Shown one piece after another: positions 35,118 to 44,999 of a DNA stretch of 47,762 bases (position 1 is its first letter; each line of letters begins with the position of its first letter). The stretch is from the NCBI RefSeq assembly GCF_920984675.1, contig NZ_CAKLBV010000034.1:1-47762 (forward strand), written 5' to 3'. The notes under the pieces are model-generated. The model was not told the origin of the DNA. It worked only from the letters and a program-made list of their open reading frames with translations, and did no database searches. A program made the position numbers and the translations under genes. The DNA is from Methylobacterium sp. Leaf118. GTDB taxonomy: Bacteria; Pseudomonadota; Alphaproteobacteria; Rhizobiales; Beijerinckiaceae.

Positions 35118-36328
35118 ACGAGATCAGGACGGACGTTCCTTCGCGCTGCCATTCCGGCGCGCCCGACCCTGCCCGCCTCGGCCTTCTCTACGCAGTCGTC
35201 TTCGTCGAGATCGGCGTGGCGATGCCGTTCATGCCAGTCTGGCTCGGCACGCTCGCGCTCGAGCCCAGCGTCATCGGGCTGCTGCTGGCGCTGCCGATCG
35301 CCACCAAGATCGTGGCGACGCGCCCGCTGACCGGCCTGATCGACCGCGGCGTGCGCCCGCGCACCCTGCTGGCCGCGGGCAGCCTCGCGCTCGCCGCGAG
35401 CTACGCGCTGATGCCGGCCGCCGCCGCGGTCGCGGTGCCCTGGCTCGGGCTCCTCATCGTGCTCAACGCCGCCGCCCAGGCCCCCCTGGTTCCCAGCATC
35501 GACTACCTGACCCTCGCCGCCGCGCGCCGGGCGCCGACGCGCATCGACTATGCCCGCATCCGCCTGTGCGGCTCGATCGCGTTCCTGCTGGCCAATCTCG
35601 CGGGCGGCACCCTGATCGGGGTGCTGGGCGGCCAGGTGGCGGTGCCGCTGCTGCTGACCGGACTCGCGCTTCTGGCGGCGCTCGTCGCGCTCCGGGCCGG
35701 GGAGCGGGCGGCCCCGGCCGAGATCCGTCCGCCCGGCGCGGCCCCCCGGGGACCCGCTCCGCCGCTTCCCCCGGTGCTGCGCCGGGCCATCGCCGCGGCG
35801 GCTTTGATCCAGGCGAGCCACGCGGCGATCTACGCCTTCGGCAGCCTGAACTGGGCGGCCCACGGCGTGTCCGCGCCCTGGATCGGCGCGCTTTGGGCGA
35901 TCGGCGTCGCCGCCGAGATCGTTCTGTTCGCGGGCCTCGCCCGCCTCCCCGCCCGCTGGCGCACGCCGTTCCGGCTGCTGGCGCTCGGCGGGGTCGCCGC
36001 CGTGATCCGGGCGCTGGGCTTGAGCGTGGCGGAGGGCGATCTCACCCTTCTGGTGCCGCTCCAGGGGCTGCACGCCCTTACCTTCGGAGCGACCCATCTC
36101 GGCGCCATGGCGGCGGTGTCGGGCTTCGCGCCGGAGGGGGCGCGGGGCCGGGCGCAGGGCACCGTCGGGGCCTCCACCGCCCTGGTCTCGGCGCTGGCGA
36201 CGTTGGCCTGCGGGACCGTGTACGGGGCCTTCGGGGGGGCGGCGACCTTCCTGATGATGGCGCCGCTGGCGCTGGCCGGGCTCGGCCTCGTCGCCCTCGC
36301 CCGCCGGACCGTGCCCGTCCGGCCCTGA
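35114..36328 (+). CDS. MFS transporter (HcaT/LacY-like, MFS_1_like)
   Basis: A 404-residue inner-membrane protein with about 12 hydrophobic spans in two halves and a Pro-rich central loop (PPGAAPRGPAPPLPP, about 215-235). It begins at GLLYAVVFVEIGVAMPFMPVWL, as in the MFS_1_like group that includes 3-phenylpropionate and nucleoside permeases. LTGLIDRGVRPRTLL in the 2-3 loop is the MFS loop motif. The substrate cannot be told from sequence. The GTG at 35114 is the best start close to the first span; the Shine-Dalgarno is weak. It stands between oppositely transcribed genes. The region 34889-35024 shows no gene. Confidence 0.85.
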   Translation: MNEIRTDVPSRCHSGAPDPARLGLLYAVVFVEIGVAMPFMPVWLGTLALEPSVIGLLLALPIATKIVATRPLTGLIDRGVRPRTLLAAGSLALAASYALMPAAAAVAVPWLGLLIVLNAAAQAPLVPSIDYLTLAAARRAPTRIDYARIRLCGSIAFLLANLAGGTLIGVLGGQVAVPLLLTGLALLAALVALRAGERAAPAEIRPPGAAPRGPAPPLPPVLRRAIAAAALIQASHAAIYAFGSLNWAAHGVSAPWIGALWAIGVAAEIVLFAGLARLPARWRTPFRLLALGGVAAVIRALGLSVAEGDLTLLVPLQGLHALTFGATHLGAMAAVSGFAPEGARGRAQGTVGASTALVSALATLACGTVYGAFGGAATFLMMAPLALAGLGLVALARRTVPVRP

Positions 36329-36349
36329 GGCGGGGGGCCTCGACGCGAA

Positions 36350-36371
36350 ACCCCGCCCGGGAGGGCGGGGT
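36350..36371. terminator. Hairpin after the MFS gene
   Basis: A perfect 9-bp stem ACCCCGCCC / GGGCGGGGT with a GGGA loop, about 22 bases past the MFS stop. The T tract is better on the minus strand (TTTCG), so it may also end the chemotaxis receptor transcript coming from the other side. Confidence 0.6.
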
Positions 36372-36530
36372 CGCGTGCGGTGGGTCCGGACTACGTCGTC
36401 TTCGATTCGTGTTCAGGACACTTCCTTGATCCCAACGACTCGCGGAACCCGCCACCTCTCCGAACCCCTCTGCCGCATCGGCCGGTTTCCGGGCGCCGGG
36501 ATCCGGCGCTCGGGCCGATGCGGGAGGCGA

Positions 36531-38228
36531 TCAGGCGGCGCGCACGGTCGCGAGGAAGCGCTGCACCTCGGCCGAGAGGTGCTCGGACTGGCGCGACAGC
36601 TCCGAGGCGGACGAGAGCACATGGCCCGCGGCGGTACCGGTCTCCTCGGAGGCCTGGGCCACGCCCGCGAGGTTGCTCGTCACGTCGGCGGTGCCCGCGG
36701 AGGCCTGGGACACGTTGCGCACGATCTCCTGCGTCGCCGCCCCCTGCTCCTCCACCGCCGCCGCGATGCTGGTGGCCACGCTGTTGATCTCCCTGATCCG
36801 GCTCGTGATCGCCCCGATGGCCACGACCGCCTGTTCCGTCACGCCCTGGATCTCGCCGATCTGTCCGCTGATCTCCTCGGTCGCCCGGGCGGTCTGCCCG
36901 GCGAGTTCCTTCACCTCGGTGGCGACCACCGCGAAGCCCCGGCCGGCCTCGCCGGCGCGGGCCGCCTCGATCGTCGCGTTCAGCGCCAGCAGGTTGGTCT
37001 GGGAGGCGATGTTGGAGATCAGGCCGACCATGTCGCCGATCCGCGCCGAGGTGGTGCGCAGCGCCTGGACCAGCTGGGCCGTCTGGTCCGCCTCGCCGAC
37101 CGCCGTCTGGGCGAGCCCCGCCGAGCCCTGCACCTGGCGACCGATCTCTTGGACGGAGGCGCCGAGTTCCTCGGCGGCCGCCGCGACGGTGCCGACGTTG
37201 GACGCGGCTTCCTCGGCTGCGGCGGCCACGGTGGTGGACTGGGACGCCGTCTCGGCCGCGGTCGCGGTCATCTGCTGGGCGGTGGCCTGCAGCTCGGTGG
37301 CCGAGGCCGAGACACGGCCGACGATGCTGCCCACCGCCGATTCGAAGCCGTCGGCGAGTTCGATCATGGTGCGCTTGCGTTCGGCCAGGGCGGCTTCGTC
37401 GGCGCGCCGCTTCACCTCGGCCTCCTCGGCGGCCTTGCGGGCCACCATCGTCTTGATGCCTTCGACGGCCTGGCCGACCGCGCCGATCTCGTCGCCGCGG
37501 GCGGCTTCCTTGATCTCGGCCTCGATCTCCCCGCGGGCCATCCGCTGCAGGACCTCCACCAGGGCGCCGAGCGGGCGGGTGATCGAGAACACCACAATCG
37601 CGCCGGCCAGCGCCATCGCGGCCAGAAGCCCGGCCGCGGCGACGGCGATCAGGGTGAGGGTTCCGCGGGACGCCGCCTCGCTCGCCCGAGTCTTCGACGC
37701 CGCGAGTTCCTGGCCCTGCACCACGGCGCGGGCGTGGGTCCACTCGTTCAGCTTCATTCGGGCCGGAACGGCGAACTCGCGGGCATACTGCGAGGCTTCG
37801 TCGCGCTGGTTGCTCATCGAGAGTTCGCTGACTCGGTCGAGGATCGCGAAGAAGCTCTCGATATCTTTGCGTACGGTCTCGTTCGCGCTGCGCCGCTCGT
37901 CGGTGTCCGACAGCGTCACGAGCTTGTTGATCGCGTCCCGCGCCTCGACCATGGCGGCCTGCTGGCGTGCCCGTAAGCGGGCCTTGTTCTTCGGGTCCGT
38001 GTCGAGAAGCAGCTGGCGGTCCATGAGCGCGGTCTCGGTCAGGCCGCCGCGCAGATGCATCAGCGCTTCGAGGCGCGCCGCCTGGACGTCCGCGATCGTG
38101 GCCGCCTGCCCCGCCAGCCCATCCATCACCGAGCGGGCATAGAGGATCAAGCCAGCACTAATCGCGATCGTCATGACGAACGGAATGGCGATCTTGAAGA
38201 TCAACCTCATGTTGTTCAGGCGTAGCAT
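36531..38228 (-). CDS. Methyl-accepting chemotaxis protein
   Basis: A 565-residue chemoreceptor. Transmembrane helix 1 is at about residues 10-30. A helical periplasmic sensor of about 160 residues (four-helix-bundle type) follows, then transmembrane helix 2 at about 192-215, a HAMP linker ([19 protein letters not shown]) and a long signalling coiled coil. The conserved CheW/CheA tip reads [37 protein letters not shown]. Glu/Gln pairs flank it for methylation. No C-terminal CheR-docking pentapeptide is seen. The ATG at 38228 is chosen from the ORF that continues upstream. The ligand is unknown. The 38229-38483 divergent region contains an AT-rich stretch (38282-38310) likely to hold its promoter. 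Confidence 0.93.
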   Translation of the reverse strand: MLRLNNMRLIFKIAIPFVMTIAISAGLILYARSVMDGLAGQAATIADVQAARLEALMHLRGGLTETALMDRQLLLDTDPKNKARLRARQQAAMVEARDAINKLVTLSDTDERRSANETVRKDIESFFAILDRVSELSMSNQRDEASQYAREFAVPARMKLNEWTHARAVVQGQELAASKTRASEAASRGTLTLIAVAAAGLLAAMALAGAIVVFSITRPLGALVEVLQRMARGEIEAEIKEAARGDEIGAVGQAVEGIKTMVARKAAEEAEVKRRADEAALAERKRTMIELADGFESAVGSIVGRVSASATELQATAQQMTATAAETASQSTTVAAAAEEAASNVGTVAAAAEELGASVQEIGRQVQGSAGLAQTAVGEADQTAQLVQALRTTSARIGDMVGLISNIASQTNLLALNATIEAARAGEAGRGFAVVATEVKELAGQTARATEEISGQIGEIQGVTEQAVVAIGAITSRIREINSVATSIAAAVEEQGAATQEIVRNVSQASAGTADVTSNLAGVAQASEETGTAAGHVLSSASELSRQSEHLSAEVQRFLATVRAA

Positions 38229-38483
38229 GGTCGTTCCCGGAGTTGGCGTTGTGCTCCCAGGCCAGATCAGCAGAACGGGCTTAATATTCGATTGAAAAAA
38301 TAACATTTCTTGGGTTTCCATCGATGCGCGTGGGGGCGAGGACGGAGCCGGGCGGGCGGGACGACCGGCCCACGGTCGCGCGGGGCCGTCCCCCCCCGTT
38401 TGGCGCCGCCTCCCGCGATGCGGTATAGGCAGGCCTCGAGGGGTCTGGCCCGTCCCCCTGGGACGACAGCGGGAGCGGCATTC

Positions 38484-39626
38484 GTGCGGATCGAGAACGG
38501 TTCTGGCACGCTCGACGCCGCGGGCGCCGACCTCGACGGCGAGCGCATCACCTTGCGCGGGCGCTGGACCGCGGATCAGGGCCCGGCGGTGGAGAGCGCC
38601 TCGGCGCGCATCGCCGCCCACGGGCGCGATCGGCCGGTGCTGGTCGATCTGAGCGGCGTCGTGCGCCTCGACACCCTGGGCGCCTGGGTGCTGGAGCGGA
38701 CCCGGGCCGAGATCGAGGGGGCGGGCTCGCGCCTCGCCTATGCGGGCGCCCGGCCCGAGCACCGTATCCTGCTGGGCGAGATGGGCCTGCGCGAGGCCGA
38801 GCCGAAGGTGCCGGACACCCGCGCCCTCGCGGTGCGCGGGCTCGACGGGCTCGGCCGCCGCGTCGCCCGGGGCGGCGCGGAGGTGCTGGCCGGCATCGCC
38901 TTCCTCGGCGAGGTCATGGCCGCGGCCGGCCGCGTCGCGCGGCGCCCAAAGACCTTCCGCACCGCCGCCCTGGTCAACCAGCTCGAACAGGTCGCCTATC
39001 GCGGCGTGCCGATCATCGTGCTGATCTCGTTCCTCGTCGGCGGCATCGTCGCGCAGCAGGGCATCTTCCAGCTCCAGCGGTTCGGCGCGCAGAGCTTCGT
39101 CGTCAACCTGATCGGCCTTCTGATCCTGCGCGAACTCGGGGTGCTGCTCACCTCGATCATGGTGGCGGGCCGCTCGGGCTCGGCCTTCACGGCCGAGATC
39201 GGCTCGATGCGGATGCGCGAGGAAGTCGATGCGCTGCGGGTCATGGGTCTCGACCCCATCGAGATCCTGATCCTGCCGCGCATCCTCGCGCTCGTGATCG
39301 GCCTGCCGATCCTGGCCTTCCTGGGCTCCCTTGCCGCGCTTGCCGGCGGCGGGCTTACCGCGGCGATCTACGGCGGCATGACGGTGGACGCCTTCCTGGC
39401 CCGGCTCCAGGCGGCGGTGTCGTTCCACCACTTCGCGGTCGGCCTCATCAAGGCGCCGTTCATGGCGCTCACCATCGGCATCATCGCGACGATCGAGGGG
39501 TTCGCGGTCCAGGGCTCGGCGGAATCGCTCGGCCGCCACGTCACCGCCTCAGTCGTCAAGTCAATCTTCATGGTGATCGTGCTGGATGGCCTCTTCGCGG
39601 TCTTCTTCGCCGCGATCAATTTTTGA
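38484..39626 (+). CDS. Lipid-transport ABC permease with N-terminal STAS domain (MlaE/MlaB fusion)
   Basis: A 380-residue inner-membrane protein. Residues about 1-110 form a STAS domain ([27 protein letters not shown]), the part played by separate MlaB in E. coli. The rest is an MlaE permease with the core motifs [30 protein letters not shown] and [35 protein letters not shown]. The system moves phospholipids between outer and inner membranes. The GTG at 38484 follows GGGAG (38471-38475) at an 8-base spacing, which decides against upstream in-frame ATGs. The stop overlaps the start of the ATPase gene by TTGA. Confidence 0.93.
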   Translation: MRIENGSGTLDAAGADLDGERITLRGRWTADQGPAVESASARIAAHGRDRPVLVDLSGVVRLDTLGAWVLERTRAEIEGAGSRLAYAGARPEHRILLGEMGLREAEPKVPDTRALAVRGLDGLGRRVARGGAEVLAGIAFLGEVMAAAGRVARRPKTFRTAALVNQLEQVAYRGVPIIVLISFLVGGIVAQQGIFQLQRFGAQSFVVNLIGLLILRELGVLLTSIMVAGRSGSAFTAEIGSMRMREEVDALRVMGLDPIEILILPRILALVIGLPILAFLGSLAALAGGGLTAAIYGGMTVDAFLARLQAAVSFHHFAVGLIKAPFMALTIGIIATIEGFAVQGSAESLGRHVTASVVKSIFMVIVLDGLFAVFFAAINF

Positions 39627-40471
39627 CCAGCGCGCGGGCAATCGGCTTGGCAGGCGAGCATCCATCCCCCTCGGGCCCGGACGCGATCATCCGCGTGCGC
39701 GACCTCGTCGTGACCTTCGGCGAGCGCGCCGTGATGAAGGGGCTCGACCTCGACATCCGCCGCGGCGAGATCCTGGGATTCGTCGGTCCTTCGGGACAGG
39801 GCAAGTCGGTGCTCACCCGCACCATCCTTGGCCTTGTCCCGAAGCGCTCCGGCACGATCGAGATTTTTGGCGAGGACGTGGATGCGATCAGCCTCGCCCG
39901 CCGCCGCCAGCTTGAGCAGCGCTGGGGCGTCCTGTTCCAGCAGGGGGCGCTGTTCTCCGGGCTCACCGTCAAGCAGAACATCCAGATGCCGATGCGCGAG
40001 CATCTGAAGCTCTCCGAGCGGCTGCTCGACGAGTTCGCGCGCCTCAAGATCGAGATGGTCGGCCTCAAGCCCGATGCCGCCGACAAATACCCCTCCGAGC
40101 TGTCGGGCGGCATGATCAAGCGCGCGGCCCTCGCCCGCTCCCTGGCGCTCGATCCCGAGATCCTGTTCCTCGACGAGCCAACCTCGGGGCTCGACCCGAT
40201 CGGCGCGGGCGAGTTCGACGACCTCGTCTCGACCCTGAAGCGGACACTCGGGCTCACCGTCTTCATGGTCACTCACGATCTCGACAGCCTCTACACCGCC
40301 TGCGACCGCATCGCCGCCCTCGGCGACGGCCGGATCATCGCGCAGGGCACGATCCAGGAGATGCTGGCGAGCGACCATCCCTGGCTGCGCTCCTACTTCC
40401 ACGGAAAGCGGGCCCGCGCCCTGTCGCCCGGCGGGGCGCCGGCGCCGGCGCCGGCCTATGCCCATGCCTGA
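39623..40471 (+). CDS. Lipid-transport ABC ATPase (MlaF type)
   Basis: A 282-residue ATPase partner of the preceding permease. Walker A GPSGQGKS, Q-loop LFQQGALFSGLTV, signature LSGGM (the usual Mla variant of LSGGQ), Walker B ILFLDEPTSGLD and switch histidine VTHD are all present. The TTG start at 39623 overlaps the permease stop, giving translational coupling. The C-terminus carries a short Ala/Pro tail of low complexity. A 179-base gap without a convincing gene separates it from the MCE gene. Confidence 0.94.
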   Translation: MTSARAIGLAGEHPSPSGPDAIIRVRDLVVTFGERAVMKGLDLDIRRGEILGFVGPSGQGKSVLTRTILGLVPKRSGTIEIFGEDVDAISLARRRQLEQRWGVLFQQGALFSGLTVKQNIQMPMREHLKLSERLLDEFARLKIEMVGLKPDAADKYPSELSGGMIKRAALARSLALDPEILFLDEPTSGLDPIGAGEFDDLVSTLKRTLGLTVFMVTHDLDSLYTACDRIAALGDGRIIAQGTIQEMLASDHPWLRSYFHGKRARALSPGGAPAPAPAYAHA

Positions 40472-40650
40472 GACCGCAGCGCTCGCACCCCTCGGCGGTG
40501 CATTCCACGGATCGCCGATCGCTCCCGCGCCGCGGGTCGTTGCGTGGCAGCGGATGCCCGGCCGACGCGCGGGATCGGCGCCGCACGGAATCGGCCCACG
40601 TGCGGTGGCGCACTGCTTGAGCCCTCCGGATCGAGGAGAGAGCTAGACCG

Positions 40651-41733
40651 ATGGAGACCCGCGCAAACTACGTGCTGATCGGCGCCTTCACCATCGGCGT
40701 CGTCCTGTCCGCGTTCGGCTTCGTGCTGTGGCTCCAGGGGGGCTCGCGCGGGCAGGCGACCCAGGCCATCCGGATCGTGTTCTCCGGCTCGGTCGGCGGC
40801 CTCGCCAAGGGTTCCACGGTGTCGTTCAACGGCATCAAGGTGGGTGAGGCTCTCGACGTGCGCCTGCTGCCGCAGGATCCCCGCCGGGTCGTCGCGGTGG
40901 TTCAGGTCGATCCGACGACGCCGCTGCGCGCCGACACCCGGGCGCGCCTCGATTCCGCGATGCTGACCGGCGTGTCGCAGATCGCGCTCTCGGGCGGCAG
41001 CGCCGACGCGCCCCCGCTCAAGCCCGGCTCCGGCGACCAGATGCCGACGATCTTCGCGGATTCGAGCGACATCCAGGACATGATGGCGGCGGCCAAGCAG
41101 ATCGCGCAGCGCGCCGACGACGTGCTCCAGCGCCTCGACAAGGTGGTGGCCGGCAACGAGGGCGCGATCACCCGCACGCTCGCCAATGTCGAGGCCTTCT
41201 CGAAGACGCTGGCCGAGGCCGGACCCTCCATCGCCGGCCTCGTCAAGGCGGTGGACGGGCAGCGCCTCAACCGGGTGATCGAGAATGCCGACACCTTCTC
41301 GACCTCGCTCGCCAAGGCGGGCCCGGACATCGAGGCCGGCCTGCACGACGCCCGCCAACTCGCGGCCAAGCTCAGCGCCTCGGCCGACCGGATCGACGGC
41401 GTGCTCAAGGGCGCCGAGGGCTTCCTCGGCTCGGCCTCGGGCCAGCAGGGCGCGGGCGCCTTCGCCGAGATCCGCGAGGCCGCGGTCTCGGTCCGTGATG
41501 CCGGCCGCGCCTTCCGCACCCTGTCGGAGAATCTCGACAAGCGTACCGCCAATATCTCGACGAGCTTCAACCGCCTGTCGGGCACGAGCCGCCGCGAGGT
41601 CGAGGCTCTGGCGAGCGACGGACAGCGTACACTCAACACTTTGAGCCGTGCCGCCAAAAGCCTGGAGCGCGACCCGTCGCAGGTGATCTTCGGTGGCAAG
41701 CCGTCGTTGCCGGAATACAACGGCGGTCGCTGA
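40651..41733 (+). CDS. MCE-domain substrate-binding protein (MlaD type)
   Basis: A 360-residue periplasm-facing protein anchored by one N-terminal helix (about residues 7-29, YVLIGAFTIGVVLSAFGFVLWL). The MCE domain follows (IRIVFSGSVGGLAKGSTVSFNGIKVGEALDVRL... about 40-125). Then comes a long helical region, much longer than in E. coli MlaD (183 residues), which would build a tunnel-like or coiled extension across the periplasm. GGAGAGAG precedes the ATG. It belongs to the STAS-permease/ATPase/lipoprotein operon and should present lipids to the permease. Confidence 0.92.
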   Translation: METRANYVLIGAFTIGVVLSAFGFVLWLQGGSRGQATQAIRIVFSGSVGGLAKGSTVSFNGIKVGEALDVRLLPQDPRRVVAVVQVDPTTPLRADTRARLDSAMLTGVSQIALSGGSADAPPLKPGSGDQMPTIFADSSDIQDMMAAAKQIAQRADDVLQRLDKVVAGNEGAITRTLANVEAFSKTLAEAGPSIAGLVKAVDGQRLNRVIENADTFSTSLAKAGPDIEAGLHDARQLAAKLSASADRIDGVLKGAEGFLGSASGQQGAGAFAEIREAAVSVRDAGRAFRTLSENLDKRTANISTSFNRLSGTSRREVEALASDGQRTLNTLSRAAKSLERDPSQVIFGGKPSLPEYNGGR

Positions 41734-41928
41734 GCTGCGTCCCACGCGTCGATGTGCCGGGACGCACTGCGCGGTTCGAGCGTTGCCGTAAGCTTCGGCG
41801 TGGTAGGAGGGCCGAGCGCGCCACGAACCCCCGCCCGTCCTGCACCTCTGGAGAGGCGCGAACGGGTCGGCGTCGCGCGAGGGGACACCCCCAGCCTCCC
41901 GCCCAGCGAACGGACGGTGCCCGAGCGG

Positions 41929-42546
41929 ATGACGCGACTTTTCTCTCCCGCCCTTTCCGGCCGCGGTCTCCCCAAAGCCGTCGCGATCCCCTGTCTCCTG
42001 GCGCTGACCGCCCTGGGCGGATGCGGCGGCGGTGCGACGCCTCTCACCTTCGACCTCGCCGCCCTGCCGCCTCAGGGGCGCCCGGTCGTCTCGGCGCGCT
42101 CGGTCGTCGTCCTGGAGCCGGTCGGCCTGCAGCCGATGGAGGCGGATCGCATCATCGTGCGCGAGCGCGGCGGCTCCCTGTCTTTCCTCGGCGGCGGCCA
42201 ATGGGCCGATCGCCTGCCCCGCCTCGTGCAGACCCGCATCATCCAGAGCCTGGAGAATACCGGGCGCCTGCGCTCGGTCTCCCGCCCCGGCGACAAGGTG
42301 CCGGCCGATTTCCAACTCGTGAGCGAGATCCGCGCGTTCGACATCGATTCCGCCTCCGGCGAGGCGGTGGTGGATCTCTCGGCCAAGCTGATCGCCGACG
42401 GCACCGGCCGGGTCGCCAACGCCCGCATCTTCACCGCCCGGGTGCCGATCCAGAAGGTCGACGCCCAGAACGCGGCGGTCGGCCTCGACACCGCCCTCGG
42501 CCAGGTGCTCGCCGATCTCGTGCGCTGGGTGAATTCCGGACGATAG
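41929..42546 (+). CDS. ABC-type transport auxiliary lipoprotein (PqiC/DUF330-like)
   Basis: A 205-residue lipoprotein with a signal peptide and lipobox LGGC near residue 30. The body shows family features: FDLAALPP, VVVLEPVGLQPMEADRIIVRERGGSLSFLGGGQWADRLPRLVQTRIIQSLENTG and a C-terminal ALGQVLADLVRWV. It stands where E. coli mla has the soluble carrier MlaC, and more resembles the PqiC/LetC partner of MCE systems. It would link the MCE tunnel to the outer membrane. The ATG at 41929 is used; a GTG at 41917 is possible. The 41734-41928 gap holds no gene. A terminator follows. Confidence 0.88.
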   Translation: MTRLFSPALSGRGLPKAVAIPCLLALTALGGCGGGATPLTFDLAALPPQGRPVVSARSVVVLEPVGLQPMEADRIIVRERGGSLSFLGGGQWADRLPRLVQTRIIQSLENTGRLRSVSRPGDKVPADFQLVSEIRAFDIDSASGEAVVDLSAKLIADGTGRVANARIFTARVPIQKVDAQNAAVGLDTALGQVLADLVRWVNSGR

Positions 42547-42552
42547 AAGGTT

Positions 42553-42585
42553 GGTCCCGGATCTCGGATCCGGGCCGGCTTTTTT
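42553..42585 (+). terminator. Intrinsic terminator of the lipid-transport operon
   Basis: An 8-bp perfect stem CCCGGATC / GATCCGGG (42556-42563 with 42567-42574), extended by GG/CC past one bulge, followed by GGC and six T (42580-42585). Confidence 0.85.
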
Positions 42586-42618
42586 GCTTTCAGGCCGATG
42601 CTCGGGGTCCCGGGCCCG

Positions 42619-44919
42619 TCAGAACGACAGCTTCATCCCCGCCACGAAGGTCCGTGGCGCCCCCGCGTAGATCGAGCCCACCGTCGAGGCCAGCACGCCG
42701 CGCCCGTTCAGGACGCCCGTGTCCCGATTGAGGGAATTGGCGAGGGGGTTGGCGGAGGACACGTAGGTGGTGTCCAGCACGTTGCGGACCTCGCCATAGA
42801 CGTCGATGCGCTTGGCGTAGCCCTCCGGCAGCAGCGCCGTGTAATGGATGTTGAGGTTCAGGATCGCGAAGCCTGGTACCTTCAGCAGGTTGGAATTGTC
42901 AGCGTAGTAGCCGCCCTGCGCCACCACCTCGGCGAAGCCGCCGAGCCCGGCGCGCGGACCGGCCGGCACGTCGTAGCCGAGACGGGCGAGCAGCTGGTGG
43001 TCGGGCACGCCGGGGATGCGGTGGCCGGCCCGGTCGAAGAGCGCGGTGGTCGTGGGCGTGCTCAGCCGCTCGACATAGTCCGTGTAGACCTGATCGTCGA
43101 AGGTGTAGGCGAGCACGCCGCGCCAGCCGGGGGCGAAGGCCCAATTCGCCGCCACCTCGATGCCGCGATGCTCCGAGGCCGGGGCGTTGAAGGTGTAGTT
43201 GAGGAGCCCGGCGCCGGGCGATTGCGTGACGAACTCGTTGCGGAAGAACTCGTAGAAGCCGGTGAGGCTGAGCCGCAGCCCCTCGACGGGCAGCCAGTCG
43301 GCGCCGAGGTCGAAGCCCAGATTCTCCTGCGTTGTCAGCCCGGTGTTGTTGCCGGGCGCGCCCTCCGCCGTCACGAACAGGGATGAGAACGAGGGCGTCG
43401 CGTAACCCGTCGCGACCCGGCCGCGCAGGGCCCAGGCCGGATCGGGCCGGTAGACCAGGGCGAAGTCCGGCGCGACGTTGAGGAAGCTGCGGTCGGCCCG
43501 GGCCAGCGAGGCCGGCGAGGCCGGAAAGGTGCGGTTGCGCCCGGTGATCGCGCTGTGCTCGGCGGACAAGCCGGCCACGGCGGTCCATTCGGGCGACAGT
43601 TCCACCTCCAGCCGCCCCCGTCCGCCGAGGTTCGATTGCAGGGCGTCCTGAAGGGCGAGGAGCGGGCCGAGCCGGGCGCCGCCGAAGGGCGTGAGGGTGA
43701 AGGTCGAGGCGGTGACGTCGACGGCGCTGTAGGCGAGCGCCACGGAGGCGGTCGCGGGCAGGCCGAACACCTCGCCCCGCCGGGTCAGGTCGGTGAGGAA
43801 ATTGTACGAGGGCAGGCTGCCGCGGCCCGACGACGTGAAGAACGGCTGGTCGTAGTTGCGCTCGTCGAAGCCGACCTGGACCCGCCACGTGGTCTGCGCG
43901 TCGATGTCGTGCTCCCAGCGGCCCGCCACGATGGTGCGTCGGTCGGTGCGGCGGAAGCCCGCCTGCGCGGCGGTGGCCGGGATGCCGCCGAGGGTGAAGG
44001 TCGCGCAGCCGGGCGCCGCGGTGGCCGCCGTGTCGCAGCCGCGCTGGTAGGGGTTGATGCGGAACTGATCCAGCGAAGAGCGGCCCGGGATGTTGGCGTC
44101 GAGCGCGTTGTTGATGACCTTCAACGTGAAGCGGTTGTCCGGCGACGGCGTGTAGCTCGCCAGCAGGTTGACCGTCTGGGTGTCGTAAGCGGCATGCTGC
44201 TGGTAGCCGTTGCTGCGCACGTCGCTGGCGAACAGGCTGATCTCGAACGGGCCGCTCGCGCCGCCGACGGTGACGGTGTTGCTGAGGTAGCCGTTGCTGC
44301 CGACGTCGATGCCGATCTCGTAGCCGTTGATCTCGCGCCCCGTCCGCGTGCGGAAGGCCAGCGCCCCGCCGGTGGCGTAGTTGCCGAACAGGGCCGATTG
44401 CGGCCCGCGGAACACGTCGATGCGGGAATAGGCGCGGGGATCGACGACGTCGAAGCGCGAGGCGCCGTCGGCCTGCGTGACCGGGAAGCCATCCTCCAGC
44501 ACGACCATATTGCGGGTCACGCCGGTGGAGCGGGCGTTGTTGCCGCGGATCGAGATGACGACGTCGCGGGCGCCGTTGCCCTGGCGCACGGTGACGCCGG
44601 GGCTGTCGAGCAGGACCGAGCCGATGCTGGTGGCCGGGCGGTTGGCGATCGCCTCCCGGCCGACGGCGGTGACGATCTGCCCGACCGGGTGCTCGATCGC
44701 CAGGACGGCGGCGCCGGGCGGTGCGGCGACGCCGAAGGGCTGTTCGCCTTGCGACGGCCGCCCGGACGCCGCGCCTCCGCCTCGGCTGCCCCTCCCCTCG
44801 CCCTCGACGGAGAGCTCTTCCAGGGTCACGGCCTCGTTCGCCGCGGGGGCGGCGAGCGCTGCGAGAGGTTGGGCGATCAGCAGGCAGGCGGTGGCGCTCA
44901 GGCGCAAGCGGGCGGGCAT
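42619..44919 (-). CDS. TonB-dependent outer-membrane receptor
   Basis: A 766-residue receptor. Signal peptide MPARLRLSATACLLIAQPLAALAAPA is followed by a TonB-box-like VTLEELSV. A Gly/Ser-rich linker comes next, then the plug domain (IVTAVGREAIANRP... SIRGNNARSTGVTRNMVVLEDGFPV... RIDVFRGPQSALFGNYATGGALAF, about 80-210). The 22-strand barrel ends in terminal F (GMKLSF). A likely disulfide loop (CDTAATAAPGC) is present. The family imports siderophore-bound iron, heme or cobalamin. The PepSY protein upstream fits a siderophore or metal ligand. The ATG at 44919 is fixed by the signal peptide. No outer-membrane signalling domain is seen. Confidence 0.94.
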   Translation of the reverse strand: MPARLRLSATACLLIAQPLAALAAPAANEAVTLEELSVEGEGRGSRGGGAASGRPSQGEQPFGVAAPPGAAVLAIEHPVGQIVTAVGREAIANRPATSIGSVLLDSPGVTVRQGNGARDVVISIRGNNARSTGVTRNMVVLEDGFPVTQADGASRFDVVDPRAYSRIDVFRGPQSALFGNYATGGALAFRTRTGREINGYEIGIDVGSNGYLSNTVTVGGASGPFEISLFASDVRSNGYQQHAAYDTQTVNLLASYTPSPDNRFTLKVINNALDANIPGRSSLDQFRINPYQRGCDTAATAAPGCATFTLGGIPATAAQAGFRRTDRRTIVAGRWEHDIDAQTTWRVQVGFDERNYDQPFFTSSGRGSLPSYNFLTDLTRRGEVFGLPATASVALAYSAVDVTASTFTLTPFGGARLGPLLALQDALQSNLGGRGRLEVELSPEWTAVAGLSAEHSAITGRNRTFPASPASLARADRSFLNVAPDFALVYRPDPAWALRGRVATGYATPSFSSLFVTAEGAPGNNTGLTTQENLGFDLGADWLPVEGLRLSLTGFYEFFRNEFVTQSPGAGLLNYTFNAPASEHRGIEVAANWAFAPGWRGVLAYTFDDQVYTDYVERLSTPTTTALFDRAGHRIPGVPDHQLLARLGYDVPAGPRAGLGGFAEVVAQGGYYADNSNLLKVPGFAILNLNIHYTALLPEGYAKRIDVYGEVRNVLDTTYVSSANPLANSLNRDTGVLNGRGVLASTVGSIYAGAPRTFVAGMKLSF

Positions 44920-44999
44920 GGCGGGCTCGTCGGAAGGAAAGAAGGGGCGGCGGCGGAGCGGCCGGGCGAGGCGCGCGGGCGGGGGCGCCCGCGGCGGAA

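Noticed and set aside
40458..40646. A 62-codon plus-strand frame between the ABC ATPase and MCE genes
   Set aside because: Overlaps the ATPase 3' end, has no ribosome binding site and no protein-like pattern.
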